44,298 nucleotides of DNA from Lachnospiraceae bacterium (lineage in GTDB: Bacteria > Bacillota > Clostridia > Lachnospirales > Lachnospiraceae): assembly GCA_017465845.1 (NCBI GenBank), contig JAFTVH010000025.1, positions 1 through 44,298 of the forward strand, written 5' to 3'. Shown here one piece after another: positions 26,098 to 35,345 of this stretch. Below the pieces are notes generated by a model, which saw only the letters and a program-made list of their open reading frames with translations, had not been told where the DNA came from and did no database searches. A program made the translations under genes and the position numbers. The first letter of the stretch is position 1, and each line of letters opens with the position of its first letter.

Positions 26098-27414
26098 ATG
26101 AACAACAGAGAGAGACAGGATATTGACAGAAGAGAAATCAGAAGGAAGAGACGTCACCGCAATCAGGTGATTGCTTATATTGTATTGTTCCTTTTTATGA
26201 CCTTTTTGGCAGCAGGTATCGTGTTGGGAGTGAAGATGTATACAGAACGCCAGAAACAGAGTGATACTCAGACAAATCAGTCACAGGTAGAAGAACTTTT
26301 CCAATCAGAAGAGCCGTTGGTGATCGTGGAACAATCCACAGAAGTGACAGAACCTGAGCTGACACCGGAAGAGAAGCTGGATGAAATCGTGGATGCCGCC
26401 ATTGAAGTTATGCCACTGGAAGACAAGGTAGCAGGACTTTTCATGGTCAGACCGGAATCCATCACCGGTGTGTCTACTGCAGTAAAAGCAGGCGATGGTA
26501 CCAGAGAAGCTCTGGCGAAGCATGCGGTGGGCGGTATCGTTTATTTTGCCAAGAATATCCAGTCTGCGGAGCAGTTGAAGGAAATGATCAGCAATACAAG
26601 ATCCTATTCAAAGTATCCGCTGTTCATCGGTATAGATGAAGAAGGAGGCAGTGTCAGCAGACTGGCAGACAAGAGCCTTGTGGATAGGGTGGATTCTGCG
26701 CAGGCGATAAGTCAGACGCTGGATGCTTCCAATGCGTATCAGGCAGGAACTACAATCGGTACGTACATGGCTGAGTATGGATTTGACCTGGATTTTGCAC
26801 CGGTTGCAGATTTGACCAATATCAGTAAAAGTATTATGACAAAGCGGTCCTTCGGCTCAGATGCTGCTTCAGCGATTCCTTTTGTAACATCCATGATGCA
26901 GGGGCTTGAGGAACAGGGGATAACGGCTTGTGTAAAGCATTTTCCGGGAATCGGCAGTACCGTTCAGGATACTCACGATGGACTGGCGGTAAGCAACAGA
27001 ACGGCAGAGGAGTTTCGGGCAGAGGAATTTACTGTATTTAAGGCAGCAATCGATGAGGGAGCTAATATGATCATGGTAGGGCATATGGCAGCACCTTCCC
27101 TGGTAGGAGACAATACCCCAAGTTCTATGTCCTCAGTCATCGTTACAGATATTCTCAGGGAGGAACTGGGATTCGAAGGTGTTATTATTACGGATGCCAT
27201 GGATATGTCGGCAATATCTGAGTACTATGAGTCCGACCATGCAGCTATTATGGCGTTGAAAGCTGGTTGTGATATGATTTTGATGCCGGATGATTATCAG
27301 GTGGCATATAGTGGAGTGCTTCAGGCCGTGAAAGATGGTGTGATTTCAGAAGAGAGAGTCAACGATTCACTGCGAAGGATATATAGGATTAAGTTGGCGG
27401 ATAAAGTGGAGTAA
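26098..27414 (+). CDS. Membrane-anchored GH3 beta-N-acetylhexosaminidase (NagZ-like)
   Basis: A 438-aa single-domain GH3 enzyme. A strongly basic N-terminus (RREIRRKRRHRNQ) precedes one transmembrane helix at about 24-46, then an acidic Glu/Thr-rich linker to about 95, so the catalytic domain is outside the membrane. Landmarks are GIDEEGGSVSRL, KHFPGIGS (280-287), the general acid/base DTH dyad (291-293) and the nucleophile Asp in ITDAMDM (about 366). NagZ-type enzymes release N-acetylglucosamine from peptidoglycan fragments or other glycans. AAGGAG lies 9 bases upstream. The gene has its own promoter and a strong terminator, so it is separate from both glycan clusters. Confidence 0.9.
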   Translation: MNNRERQDIDRREIRRKRRHRNQVIAYIVLFLFMTFLAAGIVLGVKMYTERQKQSDTQTNQSQVEELFQSEEPLVIVEQSTEVTEPELTPEEKLDEIVDAAIEVMPLEDKVAGLFMVRPESITGVSTAVKAGDGTREALAKHAVGGIVYFAKNIQSAEQLKEMISNTRSYSKYPLFIGIDEEGGSVSRLADKSLVDRVDSAQAISQTLDASNAYQAGTTIGTYMAEYGFDLDFAPVADLTNISKSIMTKRSFGSDAASAIPFVTSMMQGLEEQGITACVKHFPGIGSTVQDTHDGLAVSNRTAEEFRAEEFTVFKAAIDEGANMIMVGHMAAPSLVGDNTPSSMSSVIVTDILREELGFEGVIITDAMDMSAISEYYESDHAAIMALKAGCDMILMPDDYQVAYSGVLQAVKDGVISEERVNDSLRRIYRIKLADKVE

Positions 27415-27438
27415 CAAGCCGGTGGTAGGAAGCGAAGT

Positions 27439-27479
27439 CGAGGACAGTATAAGGCTGCCCTCGTTTTTTTTTTTTTTTT
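27439..27479 (+). terminator. Strong terminator of the GH3 gene
   Basis: CGAGG (27439-27443) and CAG pair with CTG and CCTCG, with one A-C mismatch, followed by a 16-base T-run (27464-27479). Confidence 0.9.
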
Positions 27480-27530
27480 GTGCAACTTATATAAATGGAA
27501 TTGTATAGTATTCACAAAGAAAAAGTTAAG

Positions 27531-27606
27531 ATTTTTTGCAAAGTGAGCAAAATGACGAAATTGGCAAAAAATTCTACTTGATTGTACATTTACAACAGAA
27601 TAAAAT
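27531..27606 (+). promoter_or_regulatory. Regulon element copy A plus promoter of the regulator gene
   Basis: The 50-bp element spans 27531-27580. ATTTTTTGC (27531-27539) and GCAAAAAAT (27564-27572) form an exact 9-bp inverted repeat with centres 33 bp apart. The element ends in CTTG, whose TTG opens the -35 box TTGATT (27578-27583). TAAAAT follows after 17 bases (27601-27606). Matching copies lie at 29568 and 39025. Confidence 0.8.
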
Positions 27607-27659
27607 TATCTTATATAGAAAGTAACTGCAATATACATATGGATGAGGGAGTGGGTCAT

Positions 27660-29504
27660 ATGAAGAAACGTAAATATTTATATCGTCTTGCAACAATCAT
27701 GATATTGGCATTGGTGGTGCCGGTTATTTTGTTCTTCAATTTCTTTTGGAAGAAATCATTTCATGAGATGGAAGAGACGAATGAAGTGTTTTACGAAAAG
27801 AGACTGGAAGCATATATATCTTTGTATGACCAAAAGATTAAGGAATTGGCTACTTTTACGGCAGCTATCAGCGCCGATAGCAAGAAGCCCGGGAACGGTC
27901 TGTGGATTGGAGCAGAAGGACTTAAAGAAAATTATTTTCAGTATTATATGGTTACAAAGGAGTTGGAAGAAAAATATACAAGATATGATGTCAGCGAGTG
28001 GGGAGTTTATATTTATGACTTAAAAAAATTTATTCAGCCCGGTGCTACGATGTCTTTTGAATCTTTTATTGACAGATATGCAAGTACAGAGGAAGATAAA
28101 GAACAACTTGAGGAGTTTCTTTCTGTGAATAATTATTCAAATACTAAAATTATATACAATACTACAAATTTTTTGGGGAATTATGATGGAAATTTGCTTG
28201 TAGGTATTTGCACCAGGATAGGGGCAAACAATGATAGTGCACTTATTTATTTTCGCTTATCAACTACGGATATAGAGGATTCATTGGCAATTATCGATAA
28301 CCAGGGTATAGAGTATTATCTGCTCGATAAATCTGAGAACAGGATATTACTGGCATGGGGAGATACCGTAGGTGAAAACGCAGAAGCAGTATTAAATAAT
28401 GAAGTTTGGCGAGAAGCTGCGGGAGTAAAGCAAAAGGTAATGTATCAGAAAGAAAGTGCATATACCCATTTAAACCTGATTGCTTATGTTTCTGAGGATT
28501 CTATACAGGGCAATATTATGGATTATGCCCATGATATGAGAACGCTTTTAACTTTTACCATAATTCTATTATTGTTAATATGTCTGGCGGCATTATATGT
28601 AGCTTATAAACCGATACAGGAATTGACCAGCGAATTGGATTATTCCGAAGGCGGCGAGTTTGAATTGATTCGCAATGTATTGTATGACCGGCATATTAGA
28701 ATCGAAGAGCAGGAAATGCTTATAATGGATTTGTTACTGAATCACTTGATTTATGGGGTTCCTATTTCGGAAAAGCGTTTGAAACGTCTTGGTCTGGAAG
28801 AAGCGATGCATTACTATTGCGTTTTTCTTTTAGACGGTTATGTTTTGGTGAGCAGTGAATCGGAAAAAATTATCAAGGATATTGAGCAGACATTTCAGTC
28901 ACGTTTGTTTGTGACAGACTGGCAGGGAGAGGAACGCAGTATTTTAATTTTATTTACGCGAGATTCCGATATAGCTGCTGTCGGCGAATATTTATCACGA
29001 TGGTTAGAGGAATGTTATATTTCGGATTGTGCCTTGTATAGTGGCAAAGTGGTGGAGAAGCTGGATGATATTCGATTAAGCCTCCGCTCCTGCTTTGAAC
29101 AGATAAAAAAGAAAAATGTGAAAGAACAAAAGGAAAAGGACGATATTAATATACAGACCCCAAAAGAAAAACAGAATGTTAAGATGAAGGAAGAAATTTT
29201 AGCATATCTGGAGCTGAATTACAGAGATGCTAATTTGAGTCAGGTACAGGTAGCAGATCATTTTAGAATTTCTAATTATACGCTCAGCAGATTGTTTAAA
29301 AATCAGGTGGGTGTAGGTTTTGCGGAGTATTTGGTTAGCAAACGCTTGGAATGTGCCAAGGAATTACTGCTGACAACGTCTTATTCAGTACAGGAAATAT
29401 CTGTCATGGCCGGTTTTTCCAGCGTAAATTATTTCTCGAGAACATTTAAAATATATGTAGGCATGTCGCCTTCTGCTTTCAGAGTGGTTGAGAAGAATTT
29501 GTAA
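27660..29504 (+). CDS. Membrane-bound AraC-type regulator (YesN-like sensor) of glycan cluster 2
   Basis: A 614-aa protein that joins sensing and DNA binding. A transmembrane helix at about 10-30 and another at about 296-318 flank an extracytoplasmic sensor domain of about 265 residues. A cytoplasmic linker follows, and an AraC helix-turn-helix domain occupies about 508-610 (VADHFRISNYTLSRLFKNQ and VQEISVMAGFSSVNYFSRTF). This architecture is common in Firmicutes sugar clusters, where the external domain senses an oligosaccharide or its binding protein. The start at 27660 is chosen for the GAGGGAG about 10 bases upstream; the frame stays open to an ATG at 27582. Its own promoter carries element A, so autoregulation is likely. 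Confidence 0.9.
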   Translation: MKKRKYLYRLATIMILALVVPVILFFNFFWKKSFHEMEETNEVFYEKRLEAYISLYDQKIKELATFTAAISADSKKPGNGLWIGAEGLKENYFQYYMVTKELEEKYTRYDVSEWGVYIYDLKKFIQPGATMSFESFIDRYASTEEDKEQLEEFLSVNNYSNTKIIYNTTNFLGNYDGNLLVGICTRIGANNDSALIYFRLSTTDIEDSLAIIDNQGIEYYLLDKSENRILLAWGDTVGENAEAVLNNEVWREAAGVKQKVMYQKESAYTHLNLIAYVSEDSIQGNIMDYAHDMRTLLTFTIILLLLICLAALYVAYKPIQELTSELDYSEGGEFELIRNVLYDRHIRIEEQEMLIMDLLLNHLIYGVPISEKRLKRLGLEEAMHYYCVFLLDGYVLVSSESEKIIKDIEQTFQSRLFVTDWQGEERSILILFTRDSDIAAVGEYLSRWLEECYISDCALYSGKVVEKLDDIRLSLRSCFEQIKKKNVKEQKEKDDINIQTPKEKQNVKMKEEILAYLELNYRDANLSQVQVADHFRISNYTLSRLFKNQVGVGFAEYLVSKRLECAKELLLTTSYSVQEISVMAGFSSVNYFSRTFKIYVGMSPSAFRVVEKNL

Positions 29505-29508
29505 TAAA

Positions 29509-29564
29509 GAAACTCCGGGGTTCACTTTAAATTCAGAGTGTCCCCGGGGTTTCTTTATTGTTTT
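29509..29564 (+). terminator. Terminator of the cluster 2 regulator gene
   Basis: GAAACTCCGGGG (29509-29520) pairs with CCCCGGGGTTTC (29542-29553), 12 bp with one T-G pair, then TTTATTGTTTT. Confidence 0.85.
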
Positions 29565-29567
29565 ACG

Positions 29568-29643
29568 ATTTTTTGCAAAGGGACCAATTTACTGAGTGAT
29601 GCAAAAATTTATTCTTGTTCCGCAATGAAATGAATGATAGCTT
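29568..29643 (+). promoter_or_regulatory. Regulon element copy B plus promoter of the uronate operon
   Basis: The element occupies 29568-29617, aligned without gaps to copies A and C. The left half is ATTTTTTGC (29568-29576) and the right half GCAAAAATT (29601-29609). It ends at the -35 TTGTTC (29615-29620). A poor -10, TAGCTT (29638-29643), lies 17 bases on, as expected if activation is required. Confidence 0.75.
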
Positions 29644-29654
29644 GACAGTATGAG

Positions 29655-29683
29655 GTGGCTTTTATTACACATATAAAAGCCAC
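29655..29683 (+). other. 11-bp stem-loop in the uxaC leader
   Basis: GTGGCTTTTAT (29655-29665) pairs exactly with ATAAAAGCCAC (29673-29683), 7-base loop, just downstream of the promoter and 24 bases before the uxaC start. It could be an operator palindrome or an mRNA 5' stabiliser. Confidence 0.6.
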
Positions 29684-29707
29684 GATGTTTATAAACAGGA
29701 GAATACT

Positions 29708-31081
29708 ATGAATGCAGAATATTTATTGTCGAGTGAATATGCAAAGAAGCTATACCATCAGTACGCAGCTCACCTTCCCATTATTGACTATCATAACCAT
29801 TTGTCTGTAGCGGATATTGTTGCCGACAGGAAGTTTGAAAATATCACGCAGCTTTGGATTCGTGTTGACCCATACAAACACAGGGCTATGAGAATTCTGG
29901 GTATTCCGGAAAAATACATTACCGGGGATGCGTCTGATTATGAGAAGTTTGAAAAATGGTATGGGTGTCTTCCCAGGCTTGCCGGTAACGCACTGTTTGA
30001 TTGGTCTGTTATGGAGTTTGACAAGGTGTTAGGCATGGACCTTTACCCTTTTAAGAAAAGTGCAGCGCAGGTGTGGGGAGAAGCAAATGAGAAGCTGAAG
30101 GAGCTTTCTGCAAAAAAAATTCTGGAAAAGTTTGACATAGAGTACTGTGCTCCTTGTGCTTCCCTTGTGGAGGATTTATCACTGTTTGACAGGTCAAAAG
30201 GTATCTGTCCTTCTCTGAGAGGGGATGACATTGTGGGAGTAAATTTAAGCTTTGTAAAGAAGCTGGAGCAGCTGACAGGCATGACAATAAAAAGTCTGGA
30301 GTCGTTTGAAGAAGCCATCTGGAAACGTCTGGAAGACTTTGCAGAGGTGGGTTGTAAGTATTCTGACCACGCGCTGGACGATGGTTTTGGGTATGCTTTG
30401 GATGATGGAAGAAATGATAAAAGATTTCAGGCAGTACTTCGTGGCGAGGCATTGTCGGAAGAGGACAAGTTATGCCTCACTTCCGGAATTTTGAAAACCC
30501 TCGCAGGGTTCTATGCAAAGATTGGCTTTACCATGCAGTTACATATAGGTGCCAAAAGAGGCACCAGTACCCGCCTTCGTGAATTGACTGGTCCTACAGG
30601 TGGTTATGCAGCCATAGGAAACTGTGTCAATGTGAAAGCGTTAACGGATATACTGGATGATATCGAAAAGCAGGAGTATGGACTTCCGAAAATACTGCTC
30701 TTTACGCTGAATCCTGCTGATAATGCGGTCATGAGCATCCTTTCCGGCTCCTACAGTAAGGACGGAGTAGAAGCAGTGGTCAGCCAGGGACCTGCCTGGT
30801 GGTGGTGTGATCACTATCAGGGCATGATGGAGATGTTAGATCATCTTTCTGTATTCGGAGTGATGTCCACGTTTGTAGGCATGACCACGGATTCCAGAAG
30901 CCTTCTTTCTTTTGTGAGACATGACTATTTCAGACGCGTCCTTTGTCAGTGGATGGGAGAAAAGGTACAGAAGGGCGTGCTTCCTGACAATTTTGATATT
31001 TTATCAGATATCGTAAAAAGAATGTGTTATACCAACGCATTAAAAACCATAAAGGGAGGAAATTTAAATGCATTTCAATGA
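29708..31081 (+). CDS. uxaC: Glucuronate isomerase
   Basis: A 457-aa metal-dependent uronate isomerase of the amidohydrolase superfamily, converting D-glucuronate to D-fructuronate (or galacturonate to tagaturonate) in the cytosol. DYHNHLS near residue 28 gives the metal-binding HxH. MQLHIGAKRGTST and the TTDSRSLLSFVRHDYFRR block near the C-terminus are family signatures. Length is as expected (about 460-470). AGGAG lies 9 bases upstream. It is the first gene of the cluster 2 catabolic operon, behind element B, and its end overlaps the next gene by 14 bases. Confidence 0.95.
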   Translation: MNAEYLLSSEYAKKLYHQYAAHLPIIDYHNHLSVADIVADRKFENITQLWIRVDPYKHRAMRILGIPEKYITGDASDYEKFEKWYGCLPRLAGNALFDWSVMEFDKVLGMDLYPFKKSAAQVWGEANEKLKELSAKKILEKFDIEYCAPCASLVEDLSLFDRSKGICPSLRGDDIVGVNLSFVKKLEQLTGMTIKSLESFEEAIWKRLEDFAEVGCKYSDHALDDGFGYALDDGRNDKRFQAVLRGEALSEEDKLCLTSGILKTLAGFYAKIGFTMQLHIGAKRGTSTRLRELTGPTGGYAAIGNCVNVKALTDILDDIEKQEYGLPKILLFTLNPADNAVMSILSGSYSKDGVEAVVSQGPAWWWCDHYQGMMEMLDHLSVFGVMSTFVGMTTDSRSLLSFVRHDYFRRVLCQWMGEKVQKGVLPDNFDILSDIVKRMCYTNALKTIKGGNLNAFQ

Positions 31082-31982
31082 CAGAAAGGATATTATTGAA
31101 CTTACGCCTCTGTGGAAAGGAGAGCGCTTTGCGGATGGCAGGCCGAAGGTACCGGACAAGTATCTGGATGCCCTTAAGGGTATGACTCTGGAAGAGGTGT
31201 GGAAGCCTATTTTCGTGCTCGGTTATGAAAACCAGTTTGTTGGCGGTGGTTTGGCACCATTACACACACTTCATGACGACGGCAGAAAGCTGATCGGACG
31301 TGCTGTTACCTGTAGCTTTTGCCCTACACGTCCGGACCTCCATGAGGTGATGTTTACCAAAGGAGCAGAAGAAGGCAGAAAGGGTAACTACAATCAGTGG
31401 GTAATTGATAGTCTGGTAGAACGAGATGTAGTTGTTGTGGATATGTATGACAAAATCTACAAGGGTACGTTCCTTGGCGGTAACCTGACTACTGCGATTA
31501 AGACCAGGACTAAAAACGGCGGTGCCGTTGTATGGGGCGGTATCAGAGATGTGGAGCAGATGAAGCAGGTGCCGGATGTGCAGGTGTATTACAGAGGTAT
31601 TGACCCGACTCCAATCAGAGATTTTGTCATGACCGGATTTAATACCGTGACCAATTTCGGTGGTTCGGTATGTCTGCCGGGTGATGTGGTGTTCGGTGCC
31701 GGTGGTGGCGTACTGTTTATTCCAAGCCATCTGGTTGCAGACGTAGTGGAAGGCGCAGCAAAGACCCACGTAAAGGATGATTTCGGCTTTGAGATGATTG
31801 GTCAGAATAAGTTTACAACAGCCCAGATTGACAGAAATACCTGGACCGTGGAAATGCTGGATATGCTGATGGAGTGGATTCAGACAGATGATAGAGGCAT
31901 TCCGTATCGTGACCTTGACTGGTCTAAGGAATATGACTTGGCTATCAACGGTGATCCTAACGATACACAGACAGCATTGTAA
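31068..31982 (+). CDS. RraA family protein (HMG-aldolase-like)
   Basis: A 304-aa protein of the RraA / 4-hydroxy-4-methyl-2-oxoglutarate aldolase family, often mislabelled as demethylmenaquinone methyltransferase. The core motif LGGNLTTAIKTRTKNGG...GGIRDVEQM contains the Gly and the Arg-Asp pair that bind pyruvate/metal in the aldolases; PGDVVFGAGGGVLFIP follows. It is longer than minimal RraA proteins (about 160-230 aa), with extra N- and C-terminal segments. In this uronate operon it may act as a retro-aldolase or decarboxylase on a 2-keto sugar acid, but that is inference. GGGAGG precedes the ATG, which lies within the end of uxaC. Confidence 0.85.
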   Translation: MHFNDRKDIIELTPLWKGERFADGRPKVPDKYLDALKGMTLEEVWKPIFVLGYENQFVGGGLAPLHTLHDDGRKLIGRAVTCSFCPTRPDLHEVMFTKGAEEGRKGNYNQWVIDSLVERDVVVVDMYDKIYKGTFLGGNLTTAIKTRTKNGGAVVWGGIRDVEQMKQVPDVQVYYRGIDPTPIRDFVMTGFNTVTNFGGSVCLPGDVVFGAGGGVLFIPSHLVADVVEGAAKTHVKDDFGFEMIGQNKFTTAQIDRNTWTVEMLDMLMEWIQTDDRGIPYRDLDWSKEYDLAINGDPNDTQTAL

Positions 31983-31999
31983 AAGAAAAGGAGATTTAA

Positions 32000-32848
32000 A
32001 TGGATACATATTTTAATGACAAAGTAGCAGTAGTGACAGGAGCCGGAGGCGTCATCTGTTCTCAGGTTTCCAAGGAATTGGCTGGTCTGGGTATGACCGT
32101 AGTACTGGTAGGGCTGACTCTTGAGAAGCTTCAGAAGGTAGAAAAAGAAATCAAGGAAGCAGGCGGTAAGTGCAAGGTATATGCCTGTGACGTAACAGAT
32201 GAAGCGAGAGTAAATGTTCTGGCGGAAACAGTAGTGGCAGAGTTTGGCAAGGTTGATTATCTGGTAAACGGTGCCGGCGGCAACAGCTCTAAGGCTACAA
32301 CAAATATTCCGAAATTTGACCCTGGAGAGCTTGCAGAGGACCGCCCGGAAGATTTACGAGGTCTTTACAACGTGGATATGAAAGCCTTTGAAGATGTGAT
32401 CAGACTCAACACGATGGGCACCGTATATCCAATGTTAGCTTTTGCCAAGTATATGGTAAAGGAAGGACATGGCAGCATTGTAAACTTTGCATCCATGAAT
32501 ACCTACTGTCCACTGACCAGAAACTTTGCATATGCCATGAGTAAAGCTGCTGTAGCAAACTTTACCAAAGCGTTTGCAGCATATTTTGGCGAAACAGGTA
32601 TCAGAATCAATGCTGTGGCTCCGGGCTTTATCGTGAATGCTCGTACCAAGGGAATTCTCGGTACCGTAGAAGAAGGGCTTACTGAGAGAGGAAGAAAAGT
32701 GATTGATCATACTCCTCAGGGTAAGTTTGGTGAAGCACAGGATATGTTTGGCTGTATTCAGTTTTTACTGGATGAAAGAGCATCTGCATTCGTTACCGGT
32801 GTTACTATCCCCGTAGACGGCGGTTTCCTTACCCTCAGTGGTGTATAA
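32000..32848 (+). CDS. uxuB: SDR oxidoreductase, probable D-mannonate oxidoreductase (UxuB type)
   Basis: A 282-aa short-chain dehydrogenase. The cofactor loop VTGAGGVICSQVSKELA has Cys where many SDRs have Gly, as is usual in SDR-type mannonate oxidoreductases. VNGAGGNSS and the catalytic YAMSK (Tyr/Lys), with its Ser upstream in NFASMN, are intact; VDGGF closes the fold. The likely reaction is reduction of D-fructuronate to D-mannonate with NADH. Position between uxaC and uxuA fits this. A KduD-like 2-keto-3-deoxygluconate dehydrogenase is the main alternative, but the length favours UxuB. AAAGGAG lies 7 bases upstream of the ATG. Confidence 0.85.
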   Translation: MDTYFNDKVAVVTGAGGVICSQVSKELAGLGMTVVLVGLTLEKLQKVEKEIKEAGGKCKVYACDVTDEARVNVLAETVVAEFGKVDYLVNGAGGNSSKATTNIPKFDPGELAEDRPEDLRGLYNVDMKAFEDVIRLNTMGTVYPMLAFAKYMVKEGHGSIVNFASMNTYCPLTRNFAYAMSKAAVANFTKAFAAYFGETGIRINAVAPGFIVNARTKGILGTVEEGLTERGRKVIDHTPQGKFGEAQDMFGCIQFLLDERASAFVTGVTIPVDGGFLTLSGV

Positions 32849-32862
32849 GCAGGAGGTCATTT

Positions 32863-33801
32863 ATGCTTTTAACTGATTATTTCAGATATCCCAAGGACAG
32901 CACCTGGGATATCGCAAGACAATGCGGTGTGGAGCACGGTGTCATTCGACTTCCGGAAGATGGGGCGTTCGAGTTAACGAACGCTTCCCATTGGCAGAAA
33001 GTTTATGATGATTTTATAAACTTCGGTATCAAGCCGGTGATTATAGAGCCGATGCCAAACGAGCTTCATGACCATATTAAAGCCGGAGATGAAAAGCGTG
33101 ACGAGTCCATTGAAAAGGTTATCAAGATGTTCCCTATTATGGACCGGTTGGATATTCGCTGCATTTGCTTTAACTGGATGGCACATATTGGCTGGTATAG
33201 AAACGTACTGGATATTCCTGAAAGAGGCGGTGCAAAGGTAACCGGATTTAACATGGCTGATTTTGTGGCACCGGATGATTGCATCACCGAGAAGGAACTT
33301 TGGGACAATTATGAGTACTTCCTTAAGGCAGTTATTCCGTATGCGGAGAAGTATGGTATCAATCTGGCACTTCATCCGGACGACCCGCCAATGAAGCTTG
33401 GAAATGTGTCCAGAATCATGACAAGCTACAAGAATATTGACAAGGCTATCAACGGAATTGTACCCAGCAAAAATCTGGGTGTGACCATGTGCCAGGCAAC
33501 CTACCATATCATGGGTGAGGACCTTTACAAGGTAATTCCGGCATTGGCAGAGAAAATTTTCTTTGTACATTTCAGAAATACAACCGGCACAATGGAAAAC
33601 TTCCGTGAGACCTTCCATGACAATGGGGAAATTCGCATGGCGGATATCATGAAGCTGTATAAAAAGTGCGGTGTGAATGTACCGGTGCGAGTAGACCATG
33701 TACCGACCATGTTGGGCGAGGATACTGTAAATCATGGATATGATGCGCTGGGCAGATTCCTTGCAATCGGTTATTTAAAGGGTATTATTGAGACCATGTA
33801 A
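32863..33801 (+). CDS. uxuA: Mannonate dehydratase (UxuA-like, short form)
   Basis: A 312-aa TIM-barrel enzyme matching mannonate dehydratase, which dehydrates D-mannonate to 2-keto-3-deoxy-D-gluconate. Signatures are NLALHPDDPP, the YHIMGEDLYKVIPALAEKI region, FVHFRN, FHDNGEI and the C-terminal PVRVDHVPTM, which together hold the metal ligands. It is shorter than classical UxuA (about 360-394 aa), lacking part of the N-terminal and inserted segments, so it may be a divergent subfamily. GCAGGAGG lies about 8 bases upstream. It follows the uxuB-type gene after 14 bases. Confidence 0.88.
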   Translation: MLLTDYFRYPKDSTWDIARQCGVEHGVIRLPEDGAFELTNASHWQKVYDDFINFGIKPVIIEPMPNELHDHIKAGDEKRDESIEKVIKMFPIMDRLDIRCICFNWMAHIGWYRNVLDIPERGGAKVTGFNMADFVAPDDCITEKELWDNYEYFLKAVIPYAEKYGINLALHPDDPPMKLGNVSRIMTSYKNIDKAINGIVPSKNLGVTMCQATYHIMGEDLYKVIPALAEKIFFVHFRNTTGTMENFRETFHDNGEIRMADIMKLYKKCGVNVPVRVDHVPTMLGEDTVNHGYDALGRFLAIGYLKGIIETM

Positions 33802-33820
33802 CAGAAAGGAGACATTAGAA

Positions 33821-35332
33821 ATGCTTAACATTTATACGAATAAAAAGCAAAAGGACCTGGTCCATTTCTGGGACGGTATCGTGTTCCATCCTACGGATGC
33901 TATCGAGGATGACTGGGGACAGCGTATTTTAAATCGTATCAGTGATGATAAGGCTGTGAAGATGGTACGAATCTACACCATGATGGAAGATATTGTAACC
34001 TTGGATGAGCAAGGCAGGATGCAGTATGATTTTGAATTGAATGATTTCAGACTGGATTATCTTGTCTCCAAGGGTTTTGATATTATGCTTACTTATGCTT
34101 TTTTACCGCCATGGCTTACTGTAGATGCCAACAAAACCAGTTCTGTTTCCAAGAATAAAACCCGTTATAAAGGGAAGATGATTGTTGCATCTTATGCAAA
34201 GGATTACAGCAAGTGGGAAGAAATATGCCGTAAATATACGGAGCATATCGTGGCCCGCTACGGAGAAGAGGTTGTTTCTAAATGGAGACTTCAGTGCTAC
34301 AATGAGCCGAATTTAGACTTTTTCTTTATGGCAGGAGAGCCGGATTCAAAAAGGCGCTGTGAAGAATATTGCAAAATCTACGATGGTTTTGAAGCCGGCG
34401 TAACATCTGTAAGTAAAAAGATGCAGATTGGTGGTCCTGCCCTGGCAGAACCGGAAGAGTACGGTCCGTTTTTAGAGCAGTTCTTACAGCATGTGAAAGC
34501 AAATAACAGAAAAATGGATTTTGTAAGCTTCCATACCTATGGTACATCACCGGATTTTCTAAATAGCGGTGACAAACCGTTGAATATCCGTAATTCTTTA
34601 AAATCCATAGATATTGCAGTTGGAGTTTGCAGAGAACAGGGCTTCTCGCACCTGCCTCTGATATGTGATGAATGGGGAGCGGCTTCCCATGGTTTTTATA
34701 ATATTGATGAGTGTCCTGCATTCCTGTTCCGTGAAAATGAGCTGTATTCTGTATATTTTACCAAGATGATTACCATGTATGATGAAATGGAAATACCTCT
34801 GGAAAAGCTGATGATCTGTCTGTCAGGACAGCACGAAATGGTAACAGATTTTTCAGGTTTTCGCAATTTCTTCACCCTGAATTTTTACCCGAAGCCGATT
34901 TACAACGCGCATATACTTGCCCGTAAATTAGGAAGCAGAAAGCTTTATTTTGATGGGGAATACACAGAGCACTTATCTGTAATGCCTACGAATCATGACG
35001 ATGGACATATGAGTATTCTGTTAGGATATGCAGATGACCGCTTTGAACAGGAACTGGATGATTATACGGTTTCTATGGATATGAAGGGGCTTGAAAAGAG
35101 TTATGATGTAAAGATGTATATCATTGACAAGAACCATGCCAATGCATACAAAAAATACTGTGATTTGGGAAAACCGGACAATCCAACAAAGGAGCAGAAA
35201 CAGCAGATCAGGGAATTCGCATGCCTGGAACCAATAAAGTTGGGCAAAGTTTCTCCGGAAAAGACGCAGATCACATTTGCTATGACTAATAATGCGACCG
35301 TACTTATAGAATTGTTCCCATGTGCAGAATAA
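33821..35332 (+). CDS. GH39-like glycoside hydrolase
   Basis: A 503-aa clan GH-A (alpha/beta)8-barrel enzyme resembling family 39 (beta-xylosidase, alpha-L-iduronidase). CYNEPNLDFFF carries the acid/base Glu (NEP motif), and LICDEWGAASHG the probable nucleophile Glu. The aromatic AFLPPWL near the first strands is also typical. The C-terminal part is a beta domain ending in VLIELFPCA. There is no signal peptide, so the substrate is imported. The uronate-pathway neighbours favour a uronic-acid-linked substrate over plain xylan. The start at 33821 follows AAAGGAG; an earlier in-frame ATG at 33788 overlaps uxuA. Confidence 0.75.
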   Translation: MLNIYTNKKQKDLVHFWDGIVFHPTDAIEDDWGQRILNRISDDKAVKMVRIYTMMEDIVTLDEQGRMQYDFELNDFRLDYLVSKGFDIMLTYAFLPPWLTVDANKTSSVSKNKTRYKGKMIVASYAKDYSKWEEICRKYTEHIVARYGEEVVSKWRLQCYNEPNLDFFFMAGEPDSKRRCEEYCKIYDGFEAGVTSVSKKMQIGGPALAEPEEYGPFLEQFLQHVKANNRKMDFVSFHTYGTSPDFLNSGDKPLNIRNSLKSIDIAVGVCREQGFSHLPLICDEWGAASHGFYNIDECPAFLFRENELYSVYFTKMITMYDEMEIPLEKLMICLSGQHEMVTDFSGFRNFFTLNFYPKPIYNAHILARKLGSRKLYFDGEYTEHLSVMPTNHDDGHMSILLGYADDRFEQELDDYTVSMDMKGLEKSYDVKMYIIDKNHANAYKKYCDLGKPDNPTKEQKQQIREFACLEPIKLGKVSPEKTQITFAMTNNATVLIELFPCAE

Positions 35333-35345
35333 GGAGTGGAATAAC

